This document shows positions 34,505 through 43,030 of a stretch of 64,000 nucleotides of DNA, one piece after another (the stretch's first letter is position 1; every line of letters begins with the position of its first letter). The position numbers and the translations under genes are program-made. Below the pieces are notes generated by a model. The model did not search any database. It saw only the letters and a program-made list of their open reading frames with translations, and was not told the DNA's origin. The stretch is from Oceanibium sediminis. GTDB lineage: Bacteria > Pseudomonadota > Alphaproteobacteria > Rhodobacterales > Rhodobacteraceae. Where the stretch lies: positions 1 to 64,000 of the forward strand of contig NZ_QGNX01000007.1 of assembly GCF_003265325.1 (NCBI RefSeq), written 5' to 3'.

Positions 34505-35281
34505 ATGCCACAGGCCTTTCGGCACCCCGAAATCCTGGATATCGCGCGCCGCGACGGCAAGGTGACGGTAGAGGGGCTGGCCGCCCACTTCGGCGTGACA
34601 CGTCAGACCATCCGCCGCGATCTCAGCGACCTGGCCGAGAGCGGAAAGCTCGAACGCGTCCACGGCGGGGCGGTCCTGACCTCCGCCGTGTCGAACATCG
34701 GTTACGAGGAACGCCGCGCCCTGAACGCCGATGCGAAACAGTTGATCGCAAGGGCCTGCGCCGAGGAGATCCCCGAGGACACATCGCTGTTCCTGAACAT
34801 CGGCACCAGCACCGAGGCGGTCGCCCACGAGCTTTTGCAGCATCGCAACATGCTGGTCGTGACCAACAACATCAACGTACCGCGGATCCTGGTGGACAAC
34901 CCGGATTGCACGATCGTGGTGGCGGGCGGCCAGTTGCGTCGCGCGGATGGCGGCCTGGTAGGGAAACTGACAATCGAGGCGGTCAGCCAGTTCAAGTTCA
35001 ACACCGCGGTCATCGGCTGCTCCGCGCTGGATGAAGATGGCGACATGCTGGATTTCGACGTGCAGGAGGTGAACGTCAGCCAGACGATCATCAAGCAGTC
35101 CCGCAAGGTCTTCCTCGTGGTGGACCATTCGAAGTTCAACCGCTCGGCCCCGCTGCGGATCAGCTCATTGTCCGAGGTCGACACCGTGTTCACCGACCGA
35201 CCCTTCGCCCCCCCGCTCGCCGCGCGCTGCCGCGAGTGGGGCGTCAAGGTCGTGGTCGTCAAACAGCCGCCCCGGCCGTAG
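34505..35281 (+). CDS. glpR: DeoR-family regulator of glycerol operon (GlpR)
   Basis: A 258-residue DeoR-family repressor. The N-terminal helix-turn-helix reads VTVEGLAAHFGVTRQTIRRD, followed by LERVHGGAV, and the sugar-phosphate-binding domain has NIGTSTEAVAHELL and DHSKFNRSAP. GTG at 34496 is a second possible start. It probably represses glpD and transporter genes until glycerol-3-phosphate is present. Its stop codon lies within a hairpin shared with the next gene. Confidence 0.92.
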   Translation: MPQAFRHPEILDIARRDGKVTVEGLAAHFGVTRQTIRRDLSDLAESGKLERVHGGAVLTSAVSNIGYEERRALNADAKQLIARACAEEIPEDTSLFLNIGTSTEAVAHELLQHRNMLVVTNNINVPRILVDNPDCTIVVAGGQLRRADGGLVGKLTIEAVSQFKFNTAVIGCSALDEDGDMLDFDVQEVNVSQTIIKQSRKVFLVVDHSKFNRSAPLRISSLSEVDTVFTDRPFAPPLAARCREWGVKVVVVKQPPRP

Positions 35282-35295
35282 GGTCGCCCTACGGC
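35275..35295. terminator. Bidirectional hairpin spanning the stops of glpR and the GntR gene
   Basis: GCCGTAGGG at 35275-35283 pairs with CCCTACGGC at 35287-35295, a perfect 9-bp stem with 3-base loop. Each arm contains the TAG stop codon of one of the convergent genes (glpR at 35279-35281; GntR at 35289-35291). Confidence 0.6.
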
Positions 35296-36005
35296 AGGCG
35301 GGTCGTGCCCTGCCCGATATCGTTGGTGTAGTCGGCGCCGAACTGGCCCAGGATCGCCCGCGCCGTGGCGGCGTTGTGCTGTGAGAGCCTGTCGGCGAGG
35401 TCGAAGCGTGCCCGGACGCGCAGCGCCGCCATGATGCCCTCATGCTCGGCCAGAGAGGCGGCGATACGCTCTGGATTGTGGTTGATCGCATGCCGCGCGC
35501 GGCACACCTGCGACTGGAGCGACGCGTAGATCTGCTGCACCTGCCCGTTGCGGGCGGCCGCGGCGATGCGATTGTGAAACGCCGCGTTCAGATCGGTATA
35601 GGCCACGGTATCCTGCGCGTTGGCGGCGGTGCAAAGATCCGCGTGTATCGCCTCCAGCGCGGTCAGGTCGGCGTCGTCGGCCCGCTCGGCGGCAGCAAGG
35701 CCGATGAACCGCTCCAACGCTTCCTTCGCCTCGAACACCTCTGCAAGGACGGGCGGCTCAAGCGGCGCGACCACCGCCCCACGGTTCGGCAGAAGGGTCA
35801 CCAGCCCCTCGTTCGCCAGGGCTTTCAACGCCTCCCGCAGGGGCGTGCGCGAGACGGCGAAGCGCTGACACAGGGCCGTCTCGGGCACCTTCGCACCATC
35901 CGCCAGTTCCCCACGCACGATGATGTCGCGAATGCCTGCCACAAGGCGCGCGTGCAGGCTTTCGACCTGTCCATCGGCAGGGCCGCTTGCCTGTTGCTCC
36001 ATCAT
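35289..36005 (-). CDS. GntR-family regulator, FCD type
   Basis: A 238-residue regulator. The winged helix is near residues 20-80 (GIRDIIVRGELADGAKVPE, FAVSRTPLREALKALANEGL), and the FCD effector domain has the metal/ligand residues in DLNAAFHNRIAAAARN and SLAEHEGIMAALR. It faces the first TRAP transporter and amidohydrolase across a 460-bp region and is the likely controller of that operon. Start: ATG 36005 or the adjoining ATG 36002. Confidence 0.9.
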   Translation of the reverse strand: MMEQQASGPADGQVESLHARLVAGIRDIIVRGELADGAKVPETALCQRFAVSRTPLREALKALANEGLVTLLPNRGAVVAPLEPPVLAEVFEAKEALERFIGLAAAERADDADLTALEAIHADLCTAANAQDTVAYTDLNAAFHNRIAAAARNGQVQQIYASLQSQVCRARHAINHNPERIAASLAEHEGIMAALRVRARFDLADRLSQHNAATARAILGQFGADYTNDIGQGTTRLP

Positions 36006-36465
36006 GACTCGTCCGCCTGTTCAGCGGATACCCGGTCGCCGTCGACGCGGAAAAGCGGTTCCGAACGGTGGCGAGAGCCCCCTTGCCGGACAACGGAAAC
36101 GTCAAAAGGACGAGTCCTCGAAATCATCGATTTTGCGTTCATTTTGATTCGACTCACTTGGATGACGTAGCGCCACATGGACCAGATTCCCCGGTTCAGA
36201 AAGCCCCTTCTCGCGGCATGGCACACGAGAACCAACAGCGACGGACCGCCCGAAATACCGGCAATTCACTCAATTCTTGCCGTTCAAATAACCATATAGC
36301 GCTGATTCTGAGTACCGCTACCCTATATCCGGGGGCATCGCCTCCAGAATGCAGACAGACTGCAGACAGACTGCAAAAAAACCGGCACCCACGCAGGAAC
36401 AGGGTTCCCAGATTGTTAATCTTGGCGCATTCTCAAATAATGAATGCAAAATTAGGATGGCTGTT
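36006..36465. promoter_or_regulatory. Long divergent intergenic region with tandem 11-bp repeat
   Basis: No gene was found. GCAGACAGACT is repeated exactly at 36351-36361 and 36362-36372 and followed by GCA, so TGCA-gacagac-TGCA appears twice as overlapping imperfect palindromes. This is a candidate operator for the GntR protein. An A/T-rich stretch near 36420-36460 precedes the TRAP genes. Promoters could not be placed with confidence. Confidence 0.42.
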
Positions 36466-37503
36466 ATGTTGAAAACTGCACTTCTGGCGGGGGCTGCCGC
36501 GCTCCTCGCCGCTTCCGCTACTTTTGCCCAGACGCCGCTTCGCGTGGCCGGCAACTTTTCCCAGAACCAGAAACACGTCAGCATCGAGAGCGCGTTCTTC
36601 GACACGCTTGGCACGCAGTCCGGCGTCGAACTGGCCGTGAACTACAACCCGATGGACGTGGTGGGCGTGCAGGCGCCCGACGCGTTCCGCATGCTGCGCT
36701 CGGGGACGTTCGACGTGATGTCGGTGCAGATCGGCATGGCCTCGCGCGACGATCCCTTCTTCGAGGGGCTCGACCTGATCGGCGTCTCGACGGACATGGA
36801 TGCGCTGCGCGAATCCGTGGCCGCCTACCGCGAAGCCTTCGACGCCCGGCTGCAGGAGCGCTTCAACGCCAAGGTCCTGACGCTTTGGCCGTTCGGCCCG
36901 CAGGTGTTCTTCTGCAACGCGGAAATCGCCTCGCTGGATGACCTTGCGGGCCTGCGCATCCGATCGTTCACCCCGTCCATGTCGGCGATGATCGAGCATT
37001 TCGGCGCGACCCCGGTGACGCTACAATTCTCCGAGGTTTACCCGGCATTGCAGCGCGGCGTGGTGTCCTGCGGCGTGACCTCGCCCACCTCGGCCAATAC
37101 CGGCAACTGGCCGGAGGTCACGACGCACCTGCTGCCGCTGGCGGTATCGGGCTCCGTGCAGGGACACCTGATCAACCTGGACGCCTGGAACCGCTTCTCC
37201 GCCGAGGAGCAGGCGGCCCTTGAGGCAAGCTTCGCCGAGCTTGAGGCGCAGCTTTGGGACCTCGCGCTCAGCGCGAACGGCGATGCCGTGGCCTGCAGCA
37301 CCGGCTCGGACGCATGCACCAGCCACAAGCCCTTCTCCATGACCCTTGTCGAGATCAGCGACGAAGACCGGGCCGCCATCGCGAACGTGGCGGAAACGGT
37401 GGTCCTGCCGATCTGGCGCGACACCTGCAACGCGGTCGATCCGACCTGCACCCAGACCTGGAACGAGACCGTCGGCGCCGCGCGCGGCCTGACGATCCGC
37501 TGA
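36466..37503 (+). CDS. TRAP transporter substrate-binding protein (DctP type), system 1
   Basis: About 345 residues. Signal peptide MLKTALLAGAAALLAASATF is followed by AQTPLRVAGNF. DctP features include the ligand-binding arginine region LAGLRIRSFTPSMSAMIEHFGA (split) and the TPVTLQFSEVYPALQRGVV block. Four late cysteines in VACSTGSDAC and DTCNAVDPTC may form disulfides. ATG 36466 has AGGATGG upstream; an ATG at 36457 is too close to that site. The substrate is unknown but is likely the compound acted on by the downstream amidohydrolase. Confidence 0.88.
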   Translation: MLKTALLAGAAALLAASATFAQTPLRVAGNFSQNQKHVSIESAFFDTLGTQSGVELAVNYNPMDVVGVQAPDAFRMLRSGTFDVMSVQIGMASRDDPFFEGLDLIGVSTDMDALRESVAAYREAFDARLQERFNAKVLTLWPFGPQVFFCNAEIASLDDLAGLRIRSFTPSMSAMIEHFGATPVTLQFSEVYPALQRGVVSCGVTSPTSANTGNWPEVTTHLLPLAVSGSVQGHLINLDAWNRFSAEEQAALEASFAELEAQLWDLALSANGDAVACSTGSDACTSHKPFSMTLVEISDEDRAAIANVAETVVLPIWRDTCNAVDPTCTQTWNETVGAARGLTIR

Positions 37504-37512
37504 TCGCAACCT

Positions 37513-37542
37513 TCCCGCGCCGTCACGACCGGCGGCGCGGGA
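37513..37542 (+). repeat. Hairpin between dctP-1 and dctQ-1
   Basis: TCCCGCGCCG and CGGCGCGGGA form a perfect 10-bp stem with a 10-base loop, 10 bp after the binding-protein stop. No T-run follows. It probably protects the 3' end of the binding-protein message or weakens read-through. Confidence 0.5.
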
Positions 37543-37564
37543 CACGAATTGGAGAATTGTCACG

Positions 37565-38164
37565 ATGGATGACAATCCACTAGAGCGCATCGCTGGCCCG
37601 GTGGTGCGCTTCGCGGCCCTCCTCGGGGGGTATGCGATCCTGGGCGTCGCGATTTTCGTCAGCCTTGAGGTGGTCTTGCGGCGTACTGTCGGGATCTCGC
37701 TGCAGGGTGCGGATGAATTCGGCGGCTATGCCCTGGCAGGCGCGGCGGCGTTCGGCTTTGCCTACACGCTGCTGCTGCGCGGCCACACGCGGATCGAACT
37801 GGTGCTCGAGTTGCTGCCGCGCCGGATCGCGGGTTTCTTCGACGTGCTCGCTATGGTGGCAATCGCGGCGATGGCCGTGTTCCTGGCCTGGCGCGGCTGG
37901 TCGGTGATGATGGAAAGCGTCGAGTTCAAATCGCTCTCGGGCACGCCCAGCCAGACACCGCTGTGGAAACCCCAGGCCGTCTGGGTGGCCGGGCTGTGCC
38001 TGTTCGCGCTTTATGCCGTGCTGGCCGCACTTCACGCCTTCTGGCTGTGCGTGACAGGCAGCGAAAAGCTGCACCACTGGTACGGGGCGAAATCCCTGGA
38101 AGAAGAAATCCTTGAGGAAAAGCAGAGCGTTGCATCGCGCGGCGTCGGGAAGGAAACGGAATGA
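37565..38164 (+). CDS. TRAP transporter small permease (DctQ type), system 1
   Basis: A 199-residue protein with four membrane helices and the DctQ pattern: LRRTVGISLQGADEFGGYAL near residue 38 and GHTRIELVLELLPRR near 72. The C-terminal tail is charged and cytoplasmic. It overlaps the large permease gene by 4 bp (ATGA). Confidence 0.9.
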   Translation: MDDNPLERIAGPVVRFAALLGGYAILGVAIFVSLEVVLRRTVGISLQGADEFGGYALAGAAAFGFAYTLLLRGHTRIELVLELLPRRIAGFFDVLAMVAIAAMAVFLAWRGWSVMMESVEFKSLSGTPSQTPLWKPQAVWVAGLCLFALYAVLAALHAFWLCVTGSEKLHHWYGAKSLEEEILEEKQSVASRGVGKETE

Positions 38165-39477
38165 TCGGCGTTGCTGGCGCTATAGGCGGCTTCTTGACGA
38201 TGCTCGTGCTTATGTTCTCGGGCCTGCCCGTGGCCGTATCGCTGTTCCTGATCGGCGTGCTCGGGGCGACCATCTACCTGGGAATGCCGACGCTGATGGT
38301 TTTCGGCGGACAGGCCTGGGGTTCGCTGAACGACTTCGTGCTGACGGCGATCCCTCTGTTCATCCTGCTGGGCGAGCTTCTGGTGCGCTCGGGCGTGACG
38401 GACGGGATGTACCGCTCGCTTTCGGACTGGCTGCGGCGGCTGCCTGGCGGCCTGCTGCACTCGAATATCGCGTCCTGCACCCTGTTCGCGGCGGTCAGCG
38501 GCTCCTCCGTCGCGACGGCGGCGACCATGGGCACGGTCGCGGCGCCGATCATGAAGGAACGCGGCTATGACGAGCGGATCACCCTCGGCTCCATCGCCGC
38601 CGGGGCGACCATCGGCATCCTGATTCCGCCGTCGATCAACATGATCATCTACGGCTCCATGTCCAACACCTCCATCGGGCAGTTGTTCGTGGCGGGGATC
38701 ATCCCGGGGCTGCTGCTGGCGGGCATGTTCATGGCTTATATCTTCGTCGTGGCCGTGCTGAAGCCCTCCATCGCGGGTGAGCCGATCCCCATCTCGCCCC
38801 TGTCGGTGAAGCTGAAGAACCTGCTCGATATCGTGCCGCCGATGCTGATCTTCCTGCTGGTCATGGGCTCGATTTACCTTGGCTGGGCGACGCCGTCGGA
38901 ATCGGCCGCGCTCGGCGTGATCGGGGCGATGGCGGTCACGATGGCCAAGCGGCGCTTTTCCATCGCAATGCTGCACGAGGCGCTCCTGTCCACCGTGAAG
39001 CTGACGGCGATGATCCTGCTCATCATCATCGCGGCGAAGTACCTGAACTTCATCATCGGCATCCTCGGCATCCCGCAGGTGCTGGCGCGGACGATCACCG
39101 AGTACGGCGTCGACCAGTTGCAACTGATGCTGATCCTCGTGCTGTTCTACCTGGTGCTCGGCTGCTTCCTCGAAACACTGTCGATGATGATCGCCACCAT
39201 TCCCATCGTGGTGCCGGTGGTCGTCAGCTTCGGGATAGACCCGGTCTGGTTCGGCGTCTTCCTGGTGGTGATGATGGAGGTCGCGCTGATCACGCCGCCG
39301 CTGGGCATGAACCTGTACATCGTTCAGGGCGTGCGGAGTTCCGGGTCGATCCTGGACGTGATGATCGGCGCCCTGCCCTTCGTGGCGATCATGCTGGCGA
39401 TGGTGATCCTGCTGATCCTGTTCCCCGGTATCGCGCTTTGGCTGCCCGAGCAGATGTTCGACCGGCCACCGCGATGA
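38161..39477 (+). CDS. TRAP transporter large permease (DctM type), system 1
   Basis: A 438-residue protein with about twelve helices. DctM hallmarks include FILLGELLVRSGVTDGMYR, SGSSVATAATMG, GATIGILIPPSINMIIYG and ITPPLGMNLYIVQG. It forms the Na+-driven import channel with DctQ. Its stop overlaps the amidohydrolase start as ATGA, coupling transport to metabolism. Confidence 0.93.
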   Translation: MIGVAGAIGGFLTMLVLMFSGLPVAVSLFLIGVLGATIYLGMPTLMVFGGQAWGSLNDFVLTAIPLFILLGELLVRSGVTDGMYRSLSDWLRRLPGGLLHSNIASCTLFAAVSGSSVATAATMGTVAAPIMKERGYDERITLGSIAAGATIGILIPPSINMIIYGSMSNTSIGQLFVAGIIPGLLLAGMFMAYIFVVAVLKPSIAGEPIPISPLSVKLKNLLDIVPPMLIFLLVMGSIYLGWATPSESAALGVIGAMAVTMAKRRFSIAMLHEALLSTVKLTAMILLIIIAAKYLNFIIGILGIPQVLARTITEYGVDQLQLMLILVLFYLVLGCFLETLSMMIATIPIVVPVVVSFGIDPVWFGVFLVVMMEVALITPPLGMNLYIVQGVRSSGSILDVMIGALPFVAIMLAMVILLILFPGIALWLPEQMFDRPPR

Positions 39478-40958
39478 GCAGCGCAATGCTACTGCGCGCG
39501 GCATGGGTGTTGCCCCATGCCGGCGCGCGCCCGCTGCGCGACGGCGCCATCCTGGTCGACGGGGGGCGCATCGCCGCGGTGGGACCGGCGGCAGAGATAC
39601 CGCCCCCCGACGGGGGCGAGGGCATCGACCTCGGCGCGGCGGTGCTGATCCCCGGCCTCGTCAACGCGCATCAGCATGGCCGGGGGATCAGCCAGTTGCT
39701 CATGGGCTATCCCGACAGCGCGCTGGAGCCCTGGATCGCAGGCCGCCGCCGCCATGGTCCGCCCGATATCTACGCAGTCACCCGCCTTGCGGCAGAGGCG
39801 ATGCTGGCCAACGGCGTCACCGCGACGCTGCACGCGAATTACACCTACGGTTCAGGCGATTACGAGGCGGAACTGCGCGCCGAGATCAGCGCCTATCGCG
39901 ACGCGGGGCTGCGCGCGACGGTCTGCATCGGGCTGCAGGATCGCGGCGGGCTGGTTTACCCCGACAGCGACCCGGCGGACTTTGTCGCACGCCTGCCGGA
40001 CCCCGCGCGCGCCCTGGTCACGCGCCCTGCCCCACCCCCCTACATGGCGGACTGGAACTCAAGCGTTGCGCTGATGGACCGCCTGCAAGCCGAGTACGCC
40101 GAGGACCCCTGCATCACCATCGCCTGGGGGCCAGCGGGGCCGCAATGGCTCAGCGACGACCTGTGGCGCAACCTTGCCAGGGACGCGGCAGGCCGCAATG
40201 CCGGGGTCCATTTCCACTTGCTGGAGTCACCCGCCCAAGCGGCCGCGGCCCGGACACTTTATCCTGAAGGCACGCTTGCCCGCCTGCGAACCCTCGGGGT
40301 TTTCGATGCCCGCACCAGTTGCGCCCACGGGGTGAACATGAGCGGGCAGGACATGGCCATCGCCGCCGAGGAAGAGCTGACGGTGGTGCTGAACCCCGGC
40401 TCCAACATGCGCCTCTTCAACGGGCCGCCCCCTGTTGCCACGCTCCGCGCCGCCGGGGTTCCCCTGGCGGTCGGAACGGACAACTGCGCGCTGAGCGATG
40501 ACGAGGATTACCTGCGCGAGCTGCGCCTCGCCGCGCTGCTCGGCCGCTCCGGCGGGGAAGAGGCACCGGCGCGCGAAGCCGCGGCCCTTATGGGCATGGC
40601 CACGACAGGCGGGGCGCGCGCACTCTTCCTGCCCGAGGATCACGGGGGGATCGCCCCCGGCGCACCCGCCGACATCACGGCCTTCCGCACCGACGGCTTC
40701 GGCGCGGGGCAAGGCATGGCGGCAGATCGTCTGGCCGAAATCCTGCTGGCCCGCGGCACGGGCGCGGACTGCGCCCTGACGATGGTGGCGGGGACCATCC
40801 GCTACCTGGCCCGCCCCGGCGACCGGCAACGCCTGGCGGAATGGCAGGATACCGCGATGGCCGGCATAACCGCCCGGGCAGACGCCGCCCCCGCCGAGGC
40901 GTTGGTGCAATTACAGACGGCCCTCAGGGCGCACTACGCCGACACTCGCGGGCAGTAG
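39474..40958 (+). CDS. Amidohydrolase-superfamily deaminase/chlorohydrolase-like protein 1
   Basis: A 494-residue zinc hydrolase with the full metal set: HQH in VNAHQHGRG near residue 63, HFHLLES near 245, CAHGVNMS near 283 and GTDNCALSDDED near 337. This is the pattern of the TrzA/AtzA/SAH-deaminase branch, which deaminates or dehalogenates N-heterocycles. The substrate cannot be read from sequence. The ATG at 39474 is set by ATGA overlap with dctM; the reading frame opens further upstream inside dctM. Confidence 0.87.
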   Translation: MSSAMLLRAAWVLPHAGARPLRDGAILVDGGRIAAVGPAAEIPPPDGGEGIDLGAAVLIPGLVNAHQHGRGISQLLMGYPDSALEPWIAGRRRHGPPDIYAVTRLAAEAMLANGVTATLHANYTYGSGDYEAELRAEISAYRDAGLRATVCIGLQDRGGLVYPDSDPADFVARLPDPARALVTRPAPPPYMADWNSSVALMDRLQAEYAEDPCITIAWGPAGPQWLSDDLWRNLARDAAGRNAGVHFHLLESPAQAAAARTLYPEGTLARLRTLGVFDARTSCAHGVNMSGQDMAIAAEEELTVVLNPGSNMRLFNGPPPVATLRAAGVPLAVGTDNCALSDDEDYLRELRLAALLGRSGGEEAPAREAAALMGMATTGGARALFLPEDHGGIAPGAPADITAFRTDGFGAGQGMAADRLAEILLARGTGADCALTMVAGTIRYLARPGDRQRLAEWQDTAMAGITARADAAPAEALVQLQTALRAHYADTRGQ

Positions 40959-41063
40959 CAGGCCCAACTGAGGCAGCGCTTGGTGGCAGCGCCTTTGCTA
41001 TGAGAACGCCTCCGCATCCCGGACGGCGATACTCCCGTCGCAGCACTTTCCCCCCTCACAGAA

Positions 41064-41096
41064 ACCGGGATCGATAAGGATATCATCGATCCCGGT
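41064..41096. terminator. Bidirectional terminator between convergent operons
   Basis: ACCGGGATCGAT and ATCGATCCCGGT form a perfect 12-bp stem with a 9-base loop. It lies between the amidohydrolase and the second dctM, which converge, in the 181-bp gap 40959-41139. Confidence 0.7.
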
Positions 41097-41139
41097 GATG
41101 ACCCGGCCTACGCGGATCAGAAGTCAGCCACGGCTCACC

Positions 41140-42444
41140 TCAGCGCGCCACCAGCATTTCCGGCAGGAAGAGCACCGCGTTTGGCCAGATGGACAGGATC
41201 AGCAGCGTCAAAAGCAGCAACATGAAGAACGGCAGCGAGGCGCGCGCCACGAACATCAGGTCCTTCCCGGTCATCGCCTGCAGGATGTACAGGTTGAACC
41301 CGATCGGCGGCGTCAACTGGGCCAGTTCGATCAGCACGATCAGGTAGATGCCGAACCAGACCAGGTCGACCCCCGCAGCCGAGATCATCGGCAGCACCAC
41401 AGCCGTCGTGGCGACGATCATCGACACCCCGTCAAGAAAACAGCCAAGGATCAAGTAGAGGATCGCCAGACCGAACAGCAACATGCCGGTCGACAGCTCC
41501 ATCGCGGTGACCGCCGCCGCAAGCTTGTGTGGCAGGCCAGAGTAATCCATCAACGCCGAAAGTACCGAAGCCCCGGCAAGGATCATCATGATAAGCACCG
41601 TGGTGCGCACGCCGCCGATCACGCTGTTGACAAAGGTCCCCCGGTCAAGGGTGCCGTTGATCGCCGCCAGCAGCAGCGAGCCGACGACGCCAAGCACCGC
41701 GGCCTCGGTAGGGGTGGCATAGCCGCCATAGATCGACCCGATCACGGCGATGATCAGCAGGATCGTCGGGATTAGCCGGCTTGAGCGACGGATCTTCTCG
41801 AGGAACTTCAGGTTTTCCGGGGCCGCTGGAACCTTCTCAGGGTGGCGCAGCGCCCAGAACATCACGTACGCCATGAACAGGGCCATGATGATCAAGCCCG
41901 GGATCAGACCGGCTATGAAGAGACGTGCGATGGAAACCTGCCCGGCGACGCCGTAGACAATCATCATGATCGACGGCGGGATCAGCAGACCCAACGTGCC
42001 CGAGCCGCTCAACGTGCCGATCATCAGGGTCTCGTCATAGCCCTGGCGGCGTAATTCCGGCAGGGACATCCGGCCCACCGTTGCCGCACAGACCCCGGAC
42101 GAGCCGACGATGGCCGCAAGAATGCCGCAGCCCACGATGTTCGCATGCAGCAACCGGCCGGGAATCCGGTTCATCCAGGGCGTCAGACCCTGGAACATGT
42201 CGTCCGCCAGCCTTGCGCGGAACAGTATCTCCCCCATGAAGAGGAACAGCGGCATCGCGGTCAGCGGCCAACTGTTGATGGAACTCCACAGCGCCGTGCC
42301 GGTCAACGAGGCCGCGCTTTCGCCCCCCAGAAGGAACAGCCCCGCCAGGCCGACCGCGCCGAGCGTCAGCCCGACCCAGAAGCCACTGGCAAGCAGAAGC
42401 AGAAGGACGACCAGCAGGCCGATTATGATGATATCGGTACCCAT
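41140..42444 (-). CDS. TRAP transporter large permease (DctM type), system 2
   Basis: A 434-residue membrane protein with the DctM motifs PLFLFMGEILFRARLADDMF, VGSSGVCAATVG, SGTLGLLIPPSIMMIVYG and LTPPIGFNLYILQAMTG. GGAG precedes the ATG. It is the last gene of dctP-dctQ-dctM system 2, 12 bp after dctQ. Confidence 0.93.
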   Translation of the reverse strand: MGTDIIIIGLLVVLLLLLASGFWVGLTLGAVGLAGLFLLGGESAASLTGTALWSSINSWPLTAMPLFLFMGEILFRARLADDMFQGLTPWMNRIPGRLLHANIVGCGILAAIVGSSGVCAATVGRMSLPELRRQGYDETLMIGTLSGSGTLGLLIPPSIMMIVYGVAGQVSIARLFIAGLIPGLIIMALFMAYVMFWALRHPEKVPAAPENLKFLEKIRRSSRLIPTILLIIAVIGSIYGGYATPTEAAVLGVVGSLLLAAINGTLDRGTFVNSVIGGVRTTVLIMMILAGASVLSALMDYSGLPHKLAAAVTAMELSTGMLLFGLAILYLILGCFLDGVSMIVATTAVVLPMISAAGVDLVWFGIYLIVLIELAQLTPPIGFNLYILQAMTGKDLMFVARASLPFFMLLLLTLLILSIWPNAVLFLPEMLVAR

Positions 42445-42456
42445 AGTGAGTGCTCC

Positions 42457-42978
42457 TTACTCGGCGTGCGCCGCTTCGTCGGTTTCCGGATCGCGCTGAA
42501 AGGACGCCTCACCGCCGCCCAGCAGCGCGAACAGGTCGTCCAGGAAGGCCAGCAGCAGCAGCGTGATGCCCAGCGGGATCGGCAGTTGAGGGATCCAAAG
42601 GGGGATCGGCAACAGACCGAAACTGGTATCGCCAAAGCGCCAGGAGTCATAGGCAAGCAAGGCGGTGAAATAGAGCAGCACGGCACAGACGGCGATGCCG
42701 ATGCAGACGCAGAAGACGTTGACCCGTCGCTGCAACGGTTCGCTCAGCCGGGTGTAGATGGTCTCGACCCGGATGTGCATCCCCGAGATGTAGACATATG
42801 GTATGCCCAGAAAGGCGAGCCCGACCATGGAGAAGGTCGCTATATCCTCGGTCCCGGGCAAAAGCATGCCGAACTGGCGCAGGAGGATCGACAGGAACAT
42901 CACCGCGACCATCGCCAGAAGCAACAACCCGGAAACGGCTCCGAAAAATCCGATTATCATGTGTAGCAGCTTACGCAT
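42457..42978 (-). CDS. TRAP transporter small permease (DctQ type), system 2
   Basis: A 173-residue protein with four helices. DctQ features are LRQFGMLLPGTEDIATFSMV near residue 33 and ISGMHIRVETIYTRLSE near 63. ATG 42978 has GGAAGGAAGAG upstream; the frame opens further upstream but those residues are shadow of dctP. A hairpin with T-run lies between dctP and this gene. Confidence 0.88.
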   Translation of the reverse strand: MRKLLHMIIGFFGAVSGLLLLAMVAVMFLSILLRQFGMLLPGTEDIATFSMVGLAFLGIPYVYISGMHIRVETIYTRLSEPLQRRVNVFCVCIGIAVCAVLLYFTALLAYDSWRFGDTSFGLLPIPLWIPQLPIPLGITLLLLAFLDDLFALLGGGEASFQRDPETDEAAHAE

Positions 42979-42997
42979 GGTCTCTTCCTTCCGCAGG

Positions 42998-43025
42998 AAA
43001 AGGCCCGCCGGAAATCCGGCGGGCC
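42998..43025 (-). terminator. Attenuator-like terminator between dctP-2 and dctQ-2
   Basis: Read leftward, GGCCCGCCGGA pairs with TCCGGCGGGCC (43002-43012 and 43015-43025), followed by TTTT (complement of 42998-43001). This is a good intrinsic terminator placed just after the binding-protein stop and before the permease genes. Confidence 0.75.
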
Positions 43026-43030
43026 CTGTT

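Noticed and set aside
36351-36372. CRISPR-like or transposon repeat
   Set aside because: Only two adjoining 11-bp units without spacers, target-site duplications or a transposase.
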